From a bacterium (lineage in GTDB: Bacteria; UBA10199; 2-02-FULL-44-16; JAAZCA01), in assembly GCA_021810905.1 (NCBI GenBank), contig JAJZQH010000005.1, positions 124,001 to 188,000 of the forward strand: 64,000 nucleotides of DNA, given 5' to 3'. Position 1 is the stretch's first letter; the number at the start of each line of letters is the position of its first letter. A program made the translations under genes and the position numbers. The notes beneath the pieces were generated by a model, which worked only from the letters and a program-made list of their open reading frames with translations, was not told the DNA's origin and did not search any database. Shown in pieces: positions 8,064 through 18,383 of this stretch.

Positions 8064-11000
8064 TCAGGTGCCAGGATGGGCTTCCTCATCCGCGCGCACC
8101 GCTCTCCCCATCCGCACCAGTACCCGGTGTTTGATGAGCTCCCTGCATAGCGGGATCACGCCGTCTTTCATGCGTTGGCCGTCGAGCTCCACGAGGGCGA
8201 CGCCCCGCTCGCAGTGCTCAGGGTTCTCGACCTGAATGTCGTAGATCGCCTCGCCGTGGCGGTATTTCATCCCAAAACCATCCCACCAGCCGGGTATGGT
8301 CGGATCGAGCCGCATCACATCTCCGCGCACTTCGAGTCCCAGAATCTCTTCCACCCAGGCGCGGTACATCCATGCCGCCGAACCCGTGTACCAGCTCCAA
8401 CCGCCATGGCCGACCCATCCAGGCGAGGCGTACACGTCGGCCGCTACCACGTACGGTTCCACGCCGTAACGCCAGACGGTTTCCGGATCTCGCGCGCGCT
8501 CCACAGGGCTGAGCCAGCGCAGCATTTTCGCCGCGCGGGTGCCGTCTCCCATGCGCGCCATAGCCATGGCGAGCCAGAGGGCGGCGTGCGTGTACTGGGC
8601 GCCGTTTTCCCGCACGCCCGGCGGGTATCCCTTGATGTATCCCGGCGATGGCTCGGCATGATCGAACGGAGGTTCAAAGAGCAGCACCAGCCCTTCATCC
8701 TCGCGAACGAGATGCTTCCACGCCGATTCCAATGCCAGCGTCGCCCTGGCCTTGTCGGCGGCGCCGCTTAAGACAGCCCAGGATTGAGGCAGGGAGTCGA
8801 TCCGCGCCTCAGCATTCGCCGACGAGCCCAGAAGCGAACCGTCGTCAAACGTCGCTCTGAGATACCAATCCCCATCCCATGCAAATTCTTCCACGCGCCG
8901 TACGAGCGCCTTCCGGTCGCGTTCATATGTCTGACTCATATCCGGACGGCCGAGCAATCGCGACATCTCCGCCATGCCTTCCAGCACATCAGCCAGGAAC
9001 CACGCGAGCCAGACGCTCTCGCCTTTGCCGCCGGCGCCCACCAGGTTCATCCCGTCGTTCCAGTCTCCAGTCCCCATCAGGGGCAATCCATGGATACCAA
9101 AGGCCTGGCTGCGTGCGACCGCGCGCTCACAGTGCTCAAATAGCGTGCTTTTCTCCGACGATATCGCCGGTATCTGGAGGCTCTCGTGCTGATCGTCTTT
9201 GAGCAGTGGCGCGTCGAGCCAGGAAACCGTCTCGCCCAGGATATTCACGTCGCCGGTGATCTTTACGTAGTGAGCGACTGCGAAGGGAAGCCACAACAGA
9301 TCGTCGGAGATCCGCGTGCGCACGCCCTCGCCGCGCGGCGGGTGCCACCAGTGCTGGACGTCGCCCTCCTTGAACTGGCGGCCGGCCGCGGAGAGGATGT
9401 GATCGCGCGCGAGTTGGGGATGCGCGTACACGAGCGCCATCACGTCCTGCAATTGATCGCGGAAGCCGAATGCGCCGCCGGACTGATAAAAAGCGGAACG
9501 CCCCCAGATCCTGCAGGAGAGACTCTGATAGAGCAGCCAGCGGTTGATCAGGAGATTCACGGCGAGTTCCGGGGTCTGCACTTCAATCGCGCCGAGGCGA
9601 TCGTCCCACCACGCCTTCGTCTGCTCGAGCGCGCTGGAAAGCTGCAGATCGTCGCGAAACGCAAGCACCATAGAATGGACCTCGCCCGCCGATCGCGCTT
9701 CGCCGAGCATGCAGGTGATTTGTGCGCTTTCGCCCGGTGCGAGTTTCAACTTTGCCTGCAGCGCGGCGCAAGGATCAAGGCCCGCTCCAGTCCTTCGTGC
9801 AAGCCTCGTCCGCTTCATCGCCGCCGGGTTTTCCATCGAGCGGTTGCGTCCGATGAAGGCGGTGCGATCGCCGGTGTACGACGCCGCGGGCAAGCTGAGA
9901 GCAGCGAAGGCCACCCGATCCGCATAATCGGGATTGTAGAAATTGCGGGCGATCAACACCTCTGCCTCGTCATCCCACTCGGTCACGACGTGCGCCTGGG
10001 ACGATTCGCGGGTCTCGCCCAGCGTTAACGAAGCATAATACGTCACCGACAGCCTGCGAGTCCTGGCGGTATCGTTTCTGAGTGAGAGCCTTTGCAGCTT
10101 GATCGGCTGCCCGCCATCGTCATCCATGGGAACGAAGAGAGTCAATTCCTGCTCGATGCCATTGCTGTTGTGCTCGAATACAGTGTAACCCGCCCCGTGC
10201 CTGGCCCGGTACGCGGTCTGCTCGCGGATGGGCGCCGCAGTGGGCGTCCAGAAGACGCCGGTTTCCTCATCACGGATGTAGAGCGCTTCGGAAGGCGGAT
10301 CCATCACTGGATCATTCGACCATTGCGTCAGACGATTGCGCTGGCTGTTGCCGGCCCAGGTGAATCCAGCGCCCGTTTCGCTGACGAGCGTGCCGAAGGC
10401 GCGGTTCGCGATGACGTTCACCCAGGGCGCCGGCGTGCTCATGCCCGGGCCGAGATAGATAGCGTATTCGCGGCCATCCGGCGTGAAGCCGCCGAGGCTG
10501 TTGAAGAAGGAAAGTTCCATGAAGGGGAGCGCGGCGGAAGGATCCCGCGGGGCGCGTTTCGAAACGATCGGCGCCGGCACTTCGGGAGCCTTGTGCGGAG
10601 CGCTCAATTGCTGGGGGAGCGTGCCGCGGGCCGCCACCACTACCGCGCTCGCCGCCGCCCGCAAAAGCGTCAGGTCTTCGGCCGGGATCAGATCCGCACT
10701 TCGCAGATATACCCCGCCGGGCCGATCGACTCCCGTCGCAGCGGAATGCGCCTGGATCAGGTAGTCGAGCTGTTCGCGCAGCGGCTGCATGTAGCCGCCG
10801 GTCTCCTCGTTGAGGATCACGAGGTCGACCATCAGCCCATGCATGCGCCAATAATTGTGCGCGTTCAGCATTTGACGGACGAGGCCGAGATCCCTTGATT
10901 CGCCCACGGCCAGCAGCACGATGGGCAGATCGCCCGAGATGGCGTACGCCCACAAACCGGCCTGACCCTTGCGGTTGCGGGCAATGCGTTCCGCGGACGA

Positions 11001-14000
11001 ACGCAGGAGCGGATTGGGATAGAGCAGATGGCTTGCCAGTTGCTGGAAGCACCGCGCGTCATCCGGCTGGATGTGCAGCAGGCGCAGCTCGAGTTGAGCC
11101 GACCCCCAGGCGAGGTCCATCGCCCGCTCGATCGCATGGGGATCGCCGTACTTGGAGATCAAGCCGAGGACCTGTTCTCGCGACTCGCCTGCGGCAAGGA
11201 TCATGGAAACCTGGATGTGCTGCCCCGGGGCGAGTTCCAATCTCTGGCGCAGGCTTAAGATAGGATCCAGTACAAAACCCTGGCTGTTGCCGGGTTCCTG
11301 CGAGGCGCCCATGGGGCTGGCGAGCGTTCGTCCGCGGCCGACGAAGCGCCTGCGGTCGGTCTCGAAGCGCAGCTCCTCGCCCGTGGTTTCATCCAGCGTC
11401 AAACGGTGCGCGACGAAGACGGACGGGTCGCTGCTGCCGCGAGGCCGGCGGTATGCCAGAAGCGCTCGCTCCTGAATCAACGCCTCGGTCTGGACGAAGA
11501 GTTTGTTGAAAGCGGGATGCTTCAGGTCGGCATCGTGCTTTGCCAGCGAAAGTTCGACGTAGCTCGTCAGATCGAGCCGGCGGGTGTGCGAGGAACGATT
11601 GGCGAGCGTCATCCTCCGGATCTCGACGTCGTCTTCCGGCGCGACGACGACCTCGGTTTCACACTCGATGTCATGATCGACGCGGCGGAACATCGCGCGG
11701 TCGAGCGTGAAGTTGGCGCAGTAATCTTGAACCTTTCCGCCGGTCGGCTGATAGGTATTGCACCACAGCCGGTCTGCATCGGCATCTCGGATATAACAGA
11801 AGTTCCCCCACGGATCCCGGGTGCGGTCCGATCGCCAGCGCGTAATCTCGATGTCGTTCCAGCGGCTGTAGCCGCCGCCGGCGTTCGTCACCATGACGCC
11901 ATAGCGCCCGTTGCACAACAGCTGGGTCTTGGGGTTTGCGGTATGCGGCGTTTCGAACTGGCTGACCGCCGGCGTGACGTCGCCGACGCTCGCCACCGAC
12001 GTCACTCGTTCGCGTGTGGCGCTGTGATGCAGCGGCGGAACGTCCGGGATGCGCTCGTGCAAGAGGGCTTCCGCGGCGCGCACGCGCGGGTCGGCGTGAA
12101 AATGGCGTTTCAGAGAATGATCCTGCAGAAAATTGACGAGCGCCATAAAACTCATTCCCTGGTGATGCGCCATGTAGGCTCGCACGATCACCCCGCGCTC
12201 ACCCTCGCGGCTCGTCTGTCCGCTAAAGTCCAGCGCCTCGTAATATCCGTAATCGGTGAGCAGTCCCAGCGCGGCCAGCCGTTTCAGGTTCCGCACCGAT
12301 GCCAGAGGCGCCAGTCCGATCGACAGCATGGTGGCATAGGGCGCGACGACGATTTTTGAAGCGATGTCGCGCTTGAGTGCGAGTTCCGGCACGCCAAAGG
12401 CTGCGTATTGATGGGTTTTGTGAATATCCAGATCGCCGAAGGCGCACTCCGATATCCCCCACGGCACGTGATGCTTGAGTCCATACGCGATCTGGATCTC
12501 CACGGCTTCACGCGCGGCTTTTTCCAGGAGCGAATTCGCATCGGCGTGCTGGAACAGAAGCGGCATGAGGTATTCGAACATCGTCCCGGTCCAGCTCAGC
12601 AGCGCGCGCCTCCGGCCGATGGCGCCGTAGGGACGGCTCATGGCAAACCAGTGTTCAACCGGAACGTCTCCCCGCGCGATGGCGACGAAACTTCCCAGGC
12701 GCGCTTCGCTCGCCAGAAGATCGTAAAAGGCGCGGTCCAGTCGCCCTTCGGAGACGTTGTACCCGATCGAAAAGAGCCGCCGATCCTCGTTGTAGAGGAA
12801 GCGCATGTTGATCGATGCTTCGAACGTGCGCGCCGACTCCTGCAGCCGTTCGATGAGCGCGAGAGTCTCGCCTGCCAGCCATTTTGATTTTTCGAAGGCA
12901 TCCAGGGCGCGCTCGATCCAGCCCCTCAGGGCGGAAGCATCCGGCGGCGCGTTTTCACGAATACGCATCAGGGATGCGATGCATGGGATATTTCCACGGG
13001 CGAGGTCCTGGAGCGACGGTGCGCGATGAAGGGCCTCACGGAAAGACGGCACGGCATCCGGATCCGCTTCGGCGATTTCCTCAACCGTCTTCTCGTTTAA
13101 GATTTCGATCCATGCGAGATAACGATCCGCGATGTTCTTCCACTCTGCGAGCTGGCACCGTATCTGCCGCATCCAATACGCGGCGCTTTCTTCGGCGGCA
13201 GCTGAACCGGACGATCTTGCGGAAAGATCGCCGGCGCCGGCTTCCGTGCGCCGCAAGAGGCCGAGGATGGCGGCGACTGTGCCGGGCCGGGATTCCCAAC
13301 CGCGCAGCAGAGCACGCAGGGCATGCATATCGAAGTCCCTGCGTTTTCCATCCGCGATTACCTTTTGCAACACGCTCTCCGTATCCAGCAGGCCCTCGAA
13401 GATTTTGCCGTCGAGGAGCGGCGCCCGCAGGAGAGCACGAAGCCCCTGATCCAGGGTCCACAATGCCCCGAGCAGATTCCCGCTGTCCACTGTGGAAACG
13501 TAGCGCGGCTTCAACGGCTCCAGGGTCCGGATGTCGTACCAGTTGAGCAGATGCCCCTCATGCCGCTCCAGCTTCTCGATCGTCTCCATCGTCCGCGTGA
13601 GCTTGTGTGCGACCTGATCCACGGTGACATATCCGAAATCGTGGGCGCCCAGCACGCTGACCAGATAGAGGCCGATATTGGTGGGGCTCGTCCGCAGGGC
13701 CAGCCGATTGTGATAGGCGACCTGGTAATTGTCGGGCGGCAACCATGAGGTATCCTCATCCACAAAATCCGAGAAATAGCGCCAGGTCCGCCTCGCGGCA
13801 TTCCTCATGAATTGCCTGTCCACTGCCGGCAGCAGGAATTGCGGTTGCATGATCCGCGGTCTTCTGTTGAGGAGCCAGCCGATCAACGGGGAGAAAAACC
13901 AGAGCACCAGCCACGGGCATGCCATCCAGAAATTTTCCGGTCGAAAATTATGCACTGCCCATCCTGCGGCCACGCTGAGCGAACTCACCAACCCCATGGA

Positions 14001-17000
14001 AAGCAGAAACAGCGGCGACCTGGTCTGCACGCTGCTATTGGTTTCCTGTGCCGAAGTCCACTCCAGGAGCCTCCTATGGGAGATGAGCCTTCGATAGAAT
14101 ACCCGTGTTACGGCGTCCAGCACCAGCCAGGCCTGGTACGGAAGCAGCGCCGCTTCCGCCAGCACGCGGATCAGATCATAAGTTTTTCTCGTAAGGGAGA
14201 CACCCCTCCAGCCCCTGCCCGTTGTCACCCAGGTGACCGGCTGTGCGAGGGAGCGAAAGAGCAATTGAGCAGCGACCGCCGCGGTGGCGATCAACCCGGC
14301 TTGTGAGGAGACGAACCACGAGACCACGAGGAAACCGAGGCTGGCTGCGGGCAACCAGCTACGCCGCAGGTTATCGAATATCTTCCAGCGATTGAACCAG
14401 GAGAGCGGGTTGGCCCCCCGCCCGCCGCTGCCCAGCGGAACGCACGGCGTGGACCAGTCCGCGATCTGCCAGTCTCCGCGTATCCAGCGGTGCTGCCGCT
14501 TGACGTAACTCACGTAATCCTGCGGAAATTCGTCGTACAGCTCTATGTCGCTGGCGAGCGCCACCCTGACGTGTGCGCCTTCGATCAGATCATGGCTGAG
14601 GAGCAATCCTTGAGGAAACCTGCCGGACAGGATTTTGCTGAAGGTGCGAACGTCATAGATGCCTTTGCCGTGATAGGAACCTTCGCCGGCCAGATCCTGG
14701 TAGACGTCGGAAACCGCGCTGGTGTAGGGATCGATTCCGACCGGGTCCGAGAAGAGCCGGCTGAAAGGAGAACCGTTCGCGCTCGGCAGCGAGGCGCTGA
14801 CGCGCGGCTGGATGATGGTGTAGCCGGATCGGACGATGCCCGCGTCGTCCAGGCGAGCCTGGTTCAGCGGATGCGCCAGGGTCTCTATCATCCTGCGGGC
14901 GGTGTCGTGCGGCAGCTGCGTGTCGCTGTCCAGGGTGATGACGAACCTGACGTTCCTCAGGTGATCGGGATTGCCGACGTAGACGAGGCGCTGTGCCTCT
15001 TGAGACCGCGTGCCGTCTATCAGGCCGTTCAATTCCTCCAGCTTCCCGCGCTTGCGCTCCCAGCCGATGAATCTCTGCTCGGAGTCGCACCATATCCGCT
15101 CACGGTGAAACAGGAAAAAACGCTCGCCCCCATGTCGCCGATTGAGTTCTTCGATGCCCCGCGTGGCGGCTTGAAGCAGGGATTCGTCCGCCTCTACGCG
15201 GGCCTCGTCCGCATCCGCGTAATCCGAAAAAAGGCCAAAGAGCAGGTTGGACTCCGCATTGGCGAGATAACGGATCTCAAGTTTTTCCGCTTCGGCTGCA
15301 ACCGTCTCAGGATCCGTGAGCATCATCGGCACGACAACCAAGGTTCGGCAGGAATCGGGAATTCCGGAAATCTTGAAATCCATCTTCGGCAGGGTGCGCG
15401 GCGGGAAGATACGTGTGACGAGGTAATTCACCACATCGAGCGACAGCTGGCTCGCGGGGATGATGAGGAGCATGACGATGATAGTCTGCAGCCAAAGGGC
15501 ATCAGTGCGCAGGCCGAACCAGAGGGCCAGGAAAATAAATGCCGCAGAGAAAAAGGTGAGCCCGGAGAAATAGACCGCCGTGTGACGACGGCTCGCCCAT
15601 CGCAGGGCGCGAAAACCAAACGTCTCATGGCATCCGATGCGCTTTGCCAGAGCGCTTCTTTTTTCGCCGATGAGATACGTTCCGACGTGCGCCGAAAGTT
15701 CATCGTGGGCGTCGACGCTGCCGGCCTCGTTCGCCATTTCGATCGCGCGCGCCGCAACTTCATCCTCCGTGAGGCCGGACCCGCGGTGGAGATCCTCAAT
15801 CGCCCTGCGATAGCTGTCGCGCGTGGCGAAATCCATCTGGGGATAGATGCCGGCGGGATCCTGCCGCAACGTCTGCTCCACCTGGCTCACGCGTTCAAAG
15901 CACTTCTTCCAGTCGAGCAAGGAGAGCTGGCGCAGGCTTATAAAGGCATTCCCGATGGAGAGCTGATCCCTCGTCTGACGGTTTGTCACACGCAGGCTGA
16001 GTTCATTTAAGGTTTCGTGGAACGTATGTTCGAGCCAGCCCCGCACCGATGAGAGCACAGCCCCTTCATCATATAAGTAATCCATCAGCTGAACGGCGAA
16101 ATAGGGGCTTGGGTTATGATGTGCTTCGGCCAGTTCGGCCAGGATCGAGAATATCTGGCCTGGATCTTGCCGGTTGGCAGTGATGAGCCGGTTAGCCCAG
16201 AAATCGGCAATCTCCCGCTCGCGCAGCTCGGCCAATGCCCGGCCGGCTATCTGCCCGATACCCTCGAGAAGCACTATGCGCAGCATCTGAGGAACGACCC
16301 AGAGTTCGCCGATGGAGAGCGGCTTTCTGGTTTGATAGGCATCGATAAAGGCCAGGACGTTCTCATCGTCCAGGCGCAGATCGGTGTGAGAGGCGAGTTC
16401 CGCGGCCAGGCTGTAGATTCGCGGCAGTCCCCGGTCGGGCTCGCTCGCAAGCGATGGGAGCTGACGGTAAAAATGACGCGGCAGGTTCAGCTGAACGTCG
16501 CGGGCTGAGCTCTCGAGGATATATTCATTATCAAGGAGCCACTCGGCAGCGGGCGGCACGCTTTGCTCCAGGTGGCCCGCCTCGGAGAGGGATAAGCATA
16601 TCTGTTGAACCCATCTGCGGCCCTGTTCAACGCGCTGGAGGAGCCGTGTGTCCCGGAGAGGTTCCTCGTCTATCCGGTGCTCCATGGCCAGCCGCTCGGC
16701 ATGTTCCTGCAATTGCGCCGGACCAAACGGCGTCCCTGCGTGGCTCGCGAGATCGTAGGCAGGGCCCTCGCGGCGGGGATGCAGGACGAAGATCGCGGGA
16801 GGGATCTCGCCGCTTTCCATCAGGAGATCGAAGGGGACGCGCATGGTTTCGATCGGACCCGTGAGGATCAGGACGGTCTCGCCCACGGAAAGCCAGCGCG
16901 CGTGATTCTCAAGGAGCTTTCGATCGACGCCGAATCTCGAGCGCCGCGTCTCAATCTTTCCCGCAGAATTCTTACTCATCGTTGCCGCGCGATGAAAACC

Positions 17001-17078
17001 CTTTTGCTGCAATTTCCCGAAGGCTGCACGAGCTTCATCTTGTCTGGCGAAGTAGCTGATAAGGACGCCTGTTTTCAT
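8064..17078 (-). CDS. ndvB: Cyclic beta-1,2-glucan synthase, NdvB type
   Basis: A 3004-residue inner-membrane enzyme of the NdvB/Cgs type, which starts, elongates and cyclises beta-1,2-glucan for the periplasm. An N-terminal region is followed by hydrophobic segments near residues 505-560. A GT84-type glycosyltransferase domain runs from about 580 to 900, with DSDTQ (near 713), HDLIEG (near 829) and QHRWIRGDW (near 862). More membrane segments lie at 915-1070. A glycoamylase-like domain spans about 1090-1640. A GH94-type module begins near 1700 and ends with a catalytic domain carrying GTGDWNDGMN (near 2670). The first 45 residues (MKTGVLISYFARQDEARAAF) look like an extra small stress-protein-type domain. 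The start at 17078 has only a weak ribosome site (GAGAAAG). The 9-kb frame is unbroken. The exact glucan linkage is inferred from the family. Confidence 0.9.
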   Translation of the reverse strand: MKTGVLISYFARQDEARAAFGKLQQKGFHRAATMSKNSAGKIETRRSRFGVDRKLLENHARWLSVGETVLILTGPIETMRVPFDLLMESGEIPPAIFVLHPRREGPAYDLASHAGTPFGPAQLQEHAERLAMEHRIDEEPLRDTRLLQRVEQGRRWVQQICLSLSEAGHLEQSVPPAAEWLLDNEYILESSARDVQLNLPRHFYRQLPSLASEPDRGLPRIYSLAAELASHTDLRLDDENVLAFIDAYQTRKPLSIGELWVVPQMLRIVLLEGIGQIAGRALAELREREIADFWANRLITANRQDPGQIFSILAELAEAHHNPSPYFAVQLMDYLYDEGAVLSSVRGWLEHTFHETLNELSLRVTNRQTRDQLSIGNAFISLRQLSLLDWKKCFERVSQVEQTLRQDPAGIYPQMDFATRDSYRRAIEDLHRGSGLTEDEVAARAIEMANEAGSVDAHDELSAHVGTYLIGEKRSALAKRIGCHETFGFRALRWASRRHTAVYFSGLTFFSAAFIFLALWFGLRTDALWLQTIIVMLLIIPASQLSLDVVNYLVTRIFPPRTLPKMDFKISGIPDSCRTLVVVPMMLTDPETVAAEAEKLEIRYLANAESNLLFGLFSDYADADEARVEADESLLQAATRGIEELNRRHGGERFFLFHRERIWCDSEQRFIGWERKRGKLEELNGLIDGTRSQEAQRLVYVGNPDHLRNVRFVITLDSDTQLPHDTARRMIETLAHPLNQARLDDAGIVRSGYTIIQPRVSASLPSANGSPFSRLFSDPVGIDPYTSAVSDVYQDLAGEGSYHGKGIYDVRTFSKILSGRFPQGLLLSHDLIEGAHVRVALASDIELYDEFPQDYVSYVKRQHRWIRGDWQIADWSTPCVPLGSGGRGANPLSWFNRWKIFDNLRRSWLPAASLGFLVVSWFVSSQAGLIATAAVAAQLLFRSLAQPVTWVTTGRGWRGVSLTRKTYDLIRVLAEAALLPYQAWLVLDAVTRVFYRRLISHRRLLEWTSAQETNSSVQTRSPLFLLSMGLVSSLSVAAGWAVHNFRPENFWMACPWLVLWFFSPLIGWLLNRRPRIMQPQFLLPAVDRQFMRNAARRTWRYFSDFVDEDTSWLPPDNYQVAYHNRLALRTSPTNIGLYLVSVLGAHDFGYVTVDQVAHKLTRTMETIEKLERHEGHLLNWYDIRTLEPLKPRYVSTVDSGNLLGALWTLDQGLRALLRAPLLDGKIFEGLLDTESVLQKVIADGKRRDFDMHALRALLRGWESRPGTVAAILGLLRRTEAGAGDLSARSSGSAAAEESAAYWMRQIRCQLAEWKNIADRYLAWIEILNEKTVEEIAEADPDAVPSFREALHRAPSLQDLARGNIPCIASLMRIRENAPPDASALRGWIERALDAFEKSKWLAGETLALIERLQESARTFEASINMRFLYNEDRRLFSIGYNVSEGRLDRAFYDLLASEARLGSFVAIARGDVPVEHWFAMSRPYGAIGRRRALLSWTGTMFEYLMPLLFQHADANSLLEKAAREAVEIQIAYGLKHHVPWGISECAFGDLDIHKTHQYAAFGVPELALKRDIASKIVVAPYATMLSIGLAPLASVRNLKRLAALGLLTDYGYYEALDFSGQTSREGERGVIVRAYMAHHQGMSFMALVNFLQDHSLKRHFHADPRVRAAEALLHERIPDVPPLHHSATRERVTSVASVGDVTPAVSQFETPHTANPKTQLLCNGRYGVMVTNAGGGYSRWNDIEITRWRSDRTRDPWGNFCYIRDADADRLWCNTYQPTGGKVQDYCANFTLDRAMFRRVDHDIECETEVVVAPEDDVEIRRMTLANRSSHTRRLDLTSYVELSLAKHDADLKHPAFNKLFVQTEALIQERALLAYRRPRGSSDPSVFVAHRLTLDETTGEELRFETDRRRFVGRGRTLASPMGASQEPGNSQGFVLDPILSLRQRLELAPGQHIQVSMILAAGESREQVLGLISKYGDPHAIERAMDLAWGSAQLELRLLHIQPDDARCFQQLASHLLYPNPLLRSSAERIARNRKGQAGLWAYAISGDLPIVLLAVGESRDLGLVRQMLNAHNYWRMHGLMVDLVILNEETGGYMQPLREQLDYLIQAHSAATGVDRPGGVYLRSADLIPAEDLTLLRAAASAVVVAARGTLPQQLSAPHKAPEVPAPIVSKRAPRDPSAALPFMELSFFNSLGGFTPDGREYAIYLGPGMSTPAPWVNVIANRAFGTLVSETGAGFTWAGNSQRNRLTQWSNDPVMDPPSEALYIRDEETGVFWTPTAAPIREQTAYRARHGAGYTVFEHNSNGIEQELTLFVPMDDDGGQPIKLQRLSLRNDTARTRRLSVTYYASLTLGETRESSQAHVVTEWDDEAEVLIARNFYNPDYADRVAFAALSLPAASYTGDRTAFIGRNRSMENPAAMKRTRLARRTGAGLDPCAALQAKLKLAPGESAQITCMLGEARSAGEVHSMVLAFRDDLQLSSALEQTKAWWDDRLGAIEVQTPELAVNLLINRWLLYQSLSCRIWGRSAFYQSGGAFGFRDQLQDVMALVYAHPQLARDHILSAAGRQFKEGDVQHWWHPPRGEGVRTRISDDLLWLPFAVAHYVKITGDVNILGETVSWLDAPLLKDDQHESLQIPAISSEKSTLFEHCERAVARSQAFGIHGLPLMGTGDWNDGMNLVGAGGKGESVWLAWFLADVLEGMAEMSRLLGRPDMSQTYERDRKALVRRVEEFAWDGDWYLRATFDDGSLLGSSANAEARIDSLPQSWAVLSGAADKARATLALESAWKHLVREDEGLVLLFEPPFDHAEPSPGYIKGYPPGVRENGAQYTHAALWLAMAMARMGDGTRAAKMLRWLSPVERARDPETVWRYGVEPYVVAADVYASPGWVGHGGWSWYTGSAAWMYRAWVEEILGLEVRGDVMRLDPTIPGWWDGFGMKYRHGEAIYDIQVENPEHCERGVALVELDGQRMKDGVIPLCRELIKHRVLVRMGRAVRADEEAHPGT

Positions 17079-17146
17079 GCGCTTTCTCTACCAGTCCTGA
17101 TATCGCGAGTCCATAGTTCCGTGGAAATAATGGGCCGCGCCCCGTC

Positions 17147-17275
17147 AATGAAATGATTCCCCGCAGCTTGCTGCGGGGTTTCCGCCACCCTCTCCCTTGA
17201 GGGGAGAGGGAAGGGTGAGGGTGACCGGAGATGTTGCCGGTGATACCCCGCGGCTTGCCGCAGGGAGCATTCATT
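17147..17275. repeat. Inverted-repeat element with nested palindromes
   Basis: The outer ends AATGAA (17147-17152) and TTCATT (17270-17275) are complementary. Inside them, GCAGCTTGCTGC with flanking C/G runs (near 17158-17178) mirrors GCGGCTTGCCGC (near 17248-17262). The centre is a CCCTCTCCC...GGGAGAGGG palindrome (17188-17210) followed by GGGTGAGGGTG. It fills most of the gap between ndvB and the rluA-like gene and contains no reading frame of note. The element looks like a non-autonomous dispersed repeat. Confidence 0.7.
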
Positions 17276-17297
17276 AAGAACGATCTTTCTCACAATT

Positions 17298-18383
17298 GTG
17301 GGGACGTATTGGAGTTCATTGTTGATTTCGTTGACCTCCGCCCCTAAAATCCGCGATTATTTTCTTTTCGCACAACACCTTGTCATAAACATCGCATTGA
17401 AAAGACATTTCAACAATTCGAATCGGCCGCGAGGGCGCAGCGCTCATCTGGAAGAGAGTCGCTCTGCGGCGCCTCGCCTGATCGACGTCCTGCGGTCGCT
17501 CAATCACACGAACCGTGAAGCGCGCGAGCTGCTCGAAACCGGCAAGGTTTTTTACCGCGGTTTTCCGACCGCGGACGGAGGGCGGGAAGTCGACCCAGCG
17601 CGCGTGGTCGTGCAGATGAGTGCGCCGCGCCTCAGGCCCAACCGCGATCTCGCCATCATCCATCGCGATCAGCACATGGCCGTCGTGTACAAGCCGCCTG
17701 GAATGCTCTCGGTTTCCTCAGCGGGAAGGCACGACGTCAGGAGCGTGATCGGAGTGGTCCGGCATCTCCTGGGCGCGGCCTTTCCCGTGCATCGCCTCGA
17801 CGAGTCCACCTCGGGCATCATGATGGTGGCGCTCACGGAGGAGTGCCAGCGCAGTATCAAGGAGATCCTGTTTCATCATCATGTGGAGCGCGGCTACCTC
17901 GCGCTGGTCTCCGGAAGGTTTCCGGACCAGCCCTGCACCGTGCGCACGCAGCTCGTGCGCAACCGTGGCGACGGCCTCCGCGGCAGCGCTGCGGATGGGG
18001 ACGAAGACGGCGCCCGCGAGGCGGTGACGCACCTTAAGCTCCGCGAGCACCTCGGCAGGAACGCATCGCTCGTGGAGGCGCGCCTGGAAACAGGCAGGAC
18101 GCATCAGGTCCGCATTCACTTGAACGAGAAGGGCTACCCGATCCTCGGCGACGATCTGTACGCGCCGCCGGGCGCGAAGCGGCTCGCACCCCGGCTCGCG
18201 CTGCACGCGTACAAGCTCGAAATCGAGCACCCGTTCACGGGCGAGAAGCTGGCGTTCGAGGCGCCGCTCGCCGACGACCTCGAAGCGCTGCGCCGGCTCC
18301 TGCTGCGGCAGCGCGGAGAATTCCGCGCGCCATCCCGCCCTGCTTTACAACGAAAGCGGAGTGTGGTGAGAAGGCGCCCATGA
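17298..18383 (+). CDS. RluA-family pseudouridine synthase with N-terminal S4-like region
   Basis: An enzyme that isomerises uridine to pseudouridine in rRNA or tRNA. The catalytic motif HRLDESTSG carries the nucleophilic Asp. The RluA-type segment TGRTHQVRIHL and the final GDDLYAP block are present. A short S4-like RNA-binding stretch (LIDVLRSLNHTNREARELLETG) precedes the catalytic domain. The 361-residue reading begins at a GTG (17298) with no good ribosome site, and its first ~40 residues look non-coding. The true start is probably further in, for example a TTG near 17395, so the 5' boundary is uncertain. The stop overlaps the efp ATG as ATGA, implying translational coupling. The target uridine cannot be told from sequence. 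Confidence 0.88.
   Translation: MGTYWSSLLISLTSAPKIRDYFLFAQHLVINIALKRHFNNSNRPRGRSAHLEESRSAAPRLIDVLRSLNHTNREARELLETGKVFYRGFPTADGGREVDPARVVVQMSAPRLRPNRDLAIIHRDQHMAVVYKPPGMLSVSSAGRHDVRSVIGVVRHLLGAAFPVHRLDESTSGIMMVALTEECQRSIKEILFHHHVERGYLALVSGRFPDQPCTVRTQLVRNRGDGLRGSAADGDEDGAREAVTHLKLREHLGRNASLVEARLETGRTHQVRIHLNEKGYPILGDDLYAPPGAKRLAPRLALHAYKLEIEHPFTGEKLAFEAPLADDLEALRRLLLRQRGEFRAPSRPALQRKRSVVRRRP

Noticed and set aside
14490-16010. A 506-codon frame opposite ndvB
   Set aside because: Composition is that of an antisense shadow; the ndvB frame carries all the motifs.
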